A stretch of DNA of 37,792 bases, taken from the NCBI GenBank assembly GCA_009773755.1, contig WSZJ01000049.1, positions 1 to 37,792 of the forward strand, read 5' to 3'. Positions 35,501 to 37,792 of the stretch are shown one piece after another; position 1 is the stretch's first letter; each line of letters starts with the position of its first letter. Below the pieces are notes generated by a model. The model was not told the origin of the DNA. It made no database searches and saw only the letters and a program-made list of their open reading frames with translations. The position numbers and the translations under genes were made by a program. This DNA is from Planctomycetota bacterium. GTDB taxonomy: Bacteria > Planctomycetota > MHYJ01 > WSZJ01.

Positions 35501-36295
35501 TCAGGATCGCCGCTTTGTCAGCCGAAGCAGCGCCTCCAGCGCTTCCTCGAATTTCGCCTCCATCCCGTCGGCGGTTGCGCCCGCTTCCAGCCGCTCGAAG
35601 TCGGCGCGTGCCAGGATCGGTCCCACGAGGTTGCCGGGACCCAGCCGGTCCTTCAGCATTCCGGCGAATCCCGCAACGAGGCGGTTGTTGCGGTCGAGTT
35701 CGGTGAGAAGCGAGGGGACGCTTCGGGTTTCCCAGTAGGAGCCCTCGTCTTCGACCTCAGGGCCGAATCCGAGCTCTCGCGCCGCGTCGAGCACGGCCAC
35801 GACGGAGAGGTGGGCGCGGAGGAAATTCTCGATTCCCCCGAGCGCGGGGTCGGAAGCGTACTGGGTCTTGCAGTGCCAATCCCCGAACCAGCGTCCCCCG
35901 TGCTGCGGAACCGCGAGCCGCACGCCGCGATGTTCGAACGTGTCCGGCAGACGCGCGACGCCGAAAAACGCGGTCTCCGATCCGGGGACATGCAGGCCGA
36001 AGAAAGCGAGCTCGTCGGGGTCGACGGACGCCGAGAATTCGGTGTCATTCCAGTCGGCCGCCGCGCTCGGGCTTCCCTTCGCGTCGAGCGCGACGGGGAC
36101 GTACAGGCATCCGAGGAAAAACCGTTCTGCCTGGGCTTTCTTGAGCTTCGGGCCGTGAAGCGCCAGCACAGATTTGTCGACGCGGACGTCAGGGATGGCG
36201 GCCGCGCGCTCTCGAAGCTGTTCGAGTCGGCGCACGACTTCCGTGCGTTCGGTGGCGGCGGGAAGAGTAAGCGTGTAGTGAATGGTCAGGCCCAT
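35501..36295 (-). CDS. Hypothetical protein
   Basis: A 264-residue soluble protein. The start is ATG 36295 (MGLTIHYTLTLP), chosen because AGGAG lies seven bases upstream and upstream in-frame sequence has no ribosome site and unlike composition. The N-terminal strand MGLTIHYTL and helical ATERTEVVRRLEQLRERAA look like the start of a small alpha/beta domain; later comes WFGDWHCKTQYAS. I do not recognise the family. It is divergent from the exported thioredoxin-like gene, with 218 bases between holding a possible TTGACT -35 (36384-36379) but no convincing -10. Confidence 0.8.
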   Translation of the reverse strand: MGLTIHYTLTLPAATERTEVVRRLEQLRERAAAIPDVRVDKSVLALHGPKLKKAQAERFFLGCLYVPVALDAKGSPSAAADWNDTEFSASVDPDELAFFGLHVPGSETAFFGVARLPDTFEHRGVRLAVPQHGGRWFGDWHCKTQYASDPALGGIENFLRAHLSVVAVLDAARELGFGPEVEDEGSYWETRSVPSLLTELDRNNRLVAGFAGMLKDRLGPGNLVGPILARADFERLEAGATADGMEAKFEEALEALLRLTKRRS

Positions 36296-36513
36296 GGAAT
36301 TTCTCCTGCGCGAAATGAGGAAGGAGCCCGGAGAAGTTCCGGGCAGGCGCCGGCCACAAAACGAATCGCGAGGAGCAAAGTCAATCCACCCCCCGCCAAT
36401 TTCTCGAATCTCCGAGGGGCGGGCTGCGCGCATAAAAGGGGCATTCCCGGGGAATCGCACAATTCCGTGCCTTCCCGCGCGTTCCTGATTCAGCGCCCCC
36501 ATCCGAGGTCCCG

Positions 36514-37650
36514 ATGCTCCGAGCCATCGCCGTCGCCCTCGCATTAACACTCCCCGCCGCCGCCCAGAACGCCGACGCGACGAAAGCGCTCGAGCGCTTC
36601 ACCGAACTCCGCCCCGGGGACGACGACCTCGCGATGTACCGGCTCGACTGGGCGCCGGATCTTGCGGAAGCGCAGAAGCGCGCAGCGAAGGAAAAACGCC
36701 CGGTGCTGCTCGTCGTGATCCACGCGAAATACGGCGACATGGTCACGGGGCACTGCTGAGCGACGGCGACCCAGGCGCGGGGGCTTGCCCTCGCCGACGC
36801 GGCGGTCGCCGCGATGCTCAAGGAGTTCGTGGTGGTTTCGTGGCACGGGCACCGCGACGACGCGAACCTTCCGGCGGTAGTGCAGGAGGTCTGGAGCGCG
36901 AAATTCAAACCGGGCGCGGGCAACGGGCAGCAGTCGAACGTCGACGCGTGCGTGATGGACGCCGGCGGGAAGATCGTGCGGAAGTGGGACGCGATGGCGA
37001 AAGGTCCGGGGCCGCGCGACCGCGGCAATCCGGGCGACAGCGCAACGGCGGTGAGATGGAGGGAGAATCTGGCGGAAGCGCGCAAGGCCCTGGGGCTCGG
37101 GGAGCCTGAGGCCCCGCGACCGGTGAAGCTGCCGGGGCTGCCGGAGGGGGCCGCATCCGGGATCCGCGTCTTCACGCGGCTCGACGACAGGGGGATGCCC
37201 GCGTACTACGCGCCGGTGGTGGAGCTGGTGCCGATGGCCTCCGAGGACTGGGCGCTCCTGGCGCTTCCCGCGAAACCGGCCAAGCTCGACGCTTCGGCGT
37301 TCCTGCCGTGGCTCTCGAAAATGTTCCCCGGCGGCGTCATGGAGAGGACCGACCAGCAGACCAAGCAGGTCTATGACGTCACCGGCGCGAAGGGTGAGCT
37401 CGTGCTCGAACCGGCCGGTGCGAATGGCGAGACGAAGTTCGCGCTTCTGCACGGCAAAGTCACGCTCACCGACTCCGGCGGCGGCGAATTCTCCTATTCG
37501 GGCGAGCTGCGCGTCGTCGTGGAGTATCGCGGCGGCAAGGTGGCGGGGCTCAAGGGAATCTTCGAGGGGACGTACCCGCGCAAGGGACCGCAGGGGAGCG
37601 GCGGGATGGTCTTCGACCTGACCGGAGTGTTCGAGCGGGCCGTTCGCTGA
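36514..37650 (+). CDS. Exported thioredoxin-like protein with in-frame TGA (candidate selenoprotein or nonsense-disrupted gene)
   Basis: Read through one TGA, this is 378 residues. Start ATG 36514 with GAGG five bases upstream; signal peptide MLRAIAVALALTLPAAAQNA. A thioredoxin-like region follows: RPVLLVVIHAKYGDMVTGHC81, then TGA at 36757-36759 (codon 82), then ATATQARGLALADAAVAAML and KEFVVVSWHG in the same frame. Sequence right after the TGA is coding-like and completes the fold; the next ATG (36814) has no signal peptide or ribosome site. A Cys-TGA pair at a redox position and a stem-loop at 36765-36810 fit selenocysteine (Cys-Sec). The C-terminal domain (about 200-378) is beta-rich and unrecognised. 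Alternatives: nonsense mutation or sequencing error. No sel genes are in the window. Confidence 0.72.
36765..36810 (+). promoter_or_regulatory. Candidate bacterial SECIS stem-loop after the in-frame TGA
   Basis: A perfect 7-bp outer stem GGCGACC/GGTCGCC (36765-36771 with 36804-36810) encloses a GC hairpin (36774-36795) with a CTTG loop about 25 bases after the TGA, the distance expected for a bacterial SECIS. High local GC makes chance hairpins likely, so this is weak by itself. Confidence 0.35.
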
Positions 37651-37684
37651 TCGCTCAGCGAAGGGACCTCCGGCGCTCGGGATG

Positions 37685-37705
37685 GAGCCCGCATGCACCG
37701 GGCTC
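37685..37705. terminator. Hairpin between convergent genes
   Basis: A perfect 7-bp stem GAGCCCG/CGGGCTC with a 7-base loop, located between the thioredoxin-like gene and a convergent partial gene. There is no T-run, so it is at best a weak or factor-dependent terminator. Confidence 0.4.
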
Positions 37706-37733
37706 GGCACTCGTCCGCCTCTCAGGCCGGATC

Positions 37734-37792
37734 TCAGCGTCCGGCCGCCTTGCGGTACTTGTCCAGCCGTTCCGTGAGCTCCGGATTGATCC
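37734..37792 (-). CDS. C-terminal fragment of a gene entering from beyond the window
   Basis: On the minus strand the last 18 codons read INPELTERLDKYRKAAGR and stop at TGA 37736-37734. The helical, charged composition suits a real protein end, and the convergent layout leaves room for it. Too short to identify. Confidence 0.4.
   Translation of the reverse strand, partial: INPELTERLDKYRKAAGR

Overview
The window is GC-rich, densely coded bacterial chromosome. It holds dnaA, dnaN, a DUF721 (DciA-like) gene and gyrB on one strand, so it lies at or near the replication origin. Three Hanks-type Ser/Thr kinases (one fused to a formylglycine-enzyme-like domain), an FHA protein, many Sec-exported proteins of unknown function and isolated housekeeping genes suggest a planctomycete-like lineage. 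That placement is inferred from family content; no rRNA or other decisive marker is present.

Layout: (1) 1-4.0 kb, two Ser/Thr kinases on the minus strand, separated by a large G-rich hairpin element. (2) 4.1-7.1 kb, an AAA/DUF4143 ATPase divergent from a polysaccharide deacetylase-glycosyltransferase pair. (3) 7.3-10.6 kb, an exported beta-propeller-like protein and a papain-like-fold candidate with a zinc knuckle. (4) 10.6-18.9 kb, minus strand, transcribed dnaA > dnaN > hypothetical > DUF721 > DUF721-GyrB > moaB > small membrane protein. No recF lies between dnaN and gyrB. (5) 18.9-19.4 kb, a gene-free stretch with a good dnaA promoter, an operator-like palindrome and a long inverted repeat. 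(6) 19.4-26.0 kb, minus strand: a kinase-TPR gene that looks frameshifted, an exported six-CxxC protein, a terminator, an FHA protein and a cysteine desulfurase. (7) 26.2-28.9 kb, plus strand: a GspE/PilB-like ATPase lacking its N-terminal domain, hutI and a small ORF. (8) 29.0-31.3 kb, a Phd/VapC toxin-antitoxin pair with a double-palindrome operator, rsgA, and a 19-codon leader-like ORF. (9) 31.5-37.8 kb: a CMD-like protein with a metal-binding tail, a membrane protein, an exported hypothetical, pyrD, a hypothetical, and an exported thioredoxin-like gene interrupted by one in-frame TGA.

Most notable: the TGA directly after a Cys codon in the thioredoxin-like gene, with a stem-loop just downstream, which makes a selenoprotein candidate; a DUF721 domain fused in frame to the N-terminus of GyrB, directly after a separate DUF721 gene; two copies of a roughly 160-180 bp G-rich hairpin element whose end coincides with the TAG stop of the upstream gene; several families of short inverted or tandem repeats at gene boundaries; and a probable frameshift splitting a kinase-TPR protein. 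These rest on reading the sequence; no search was run.
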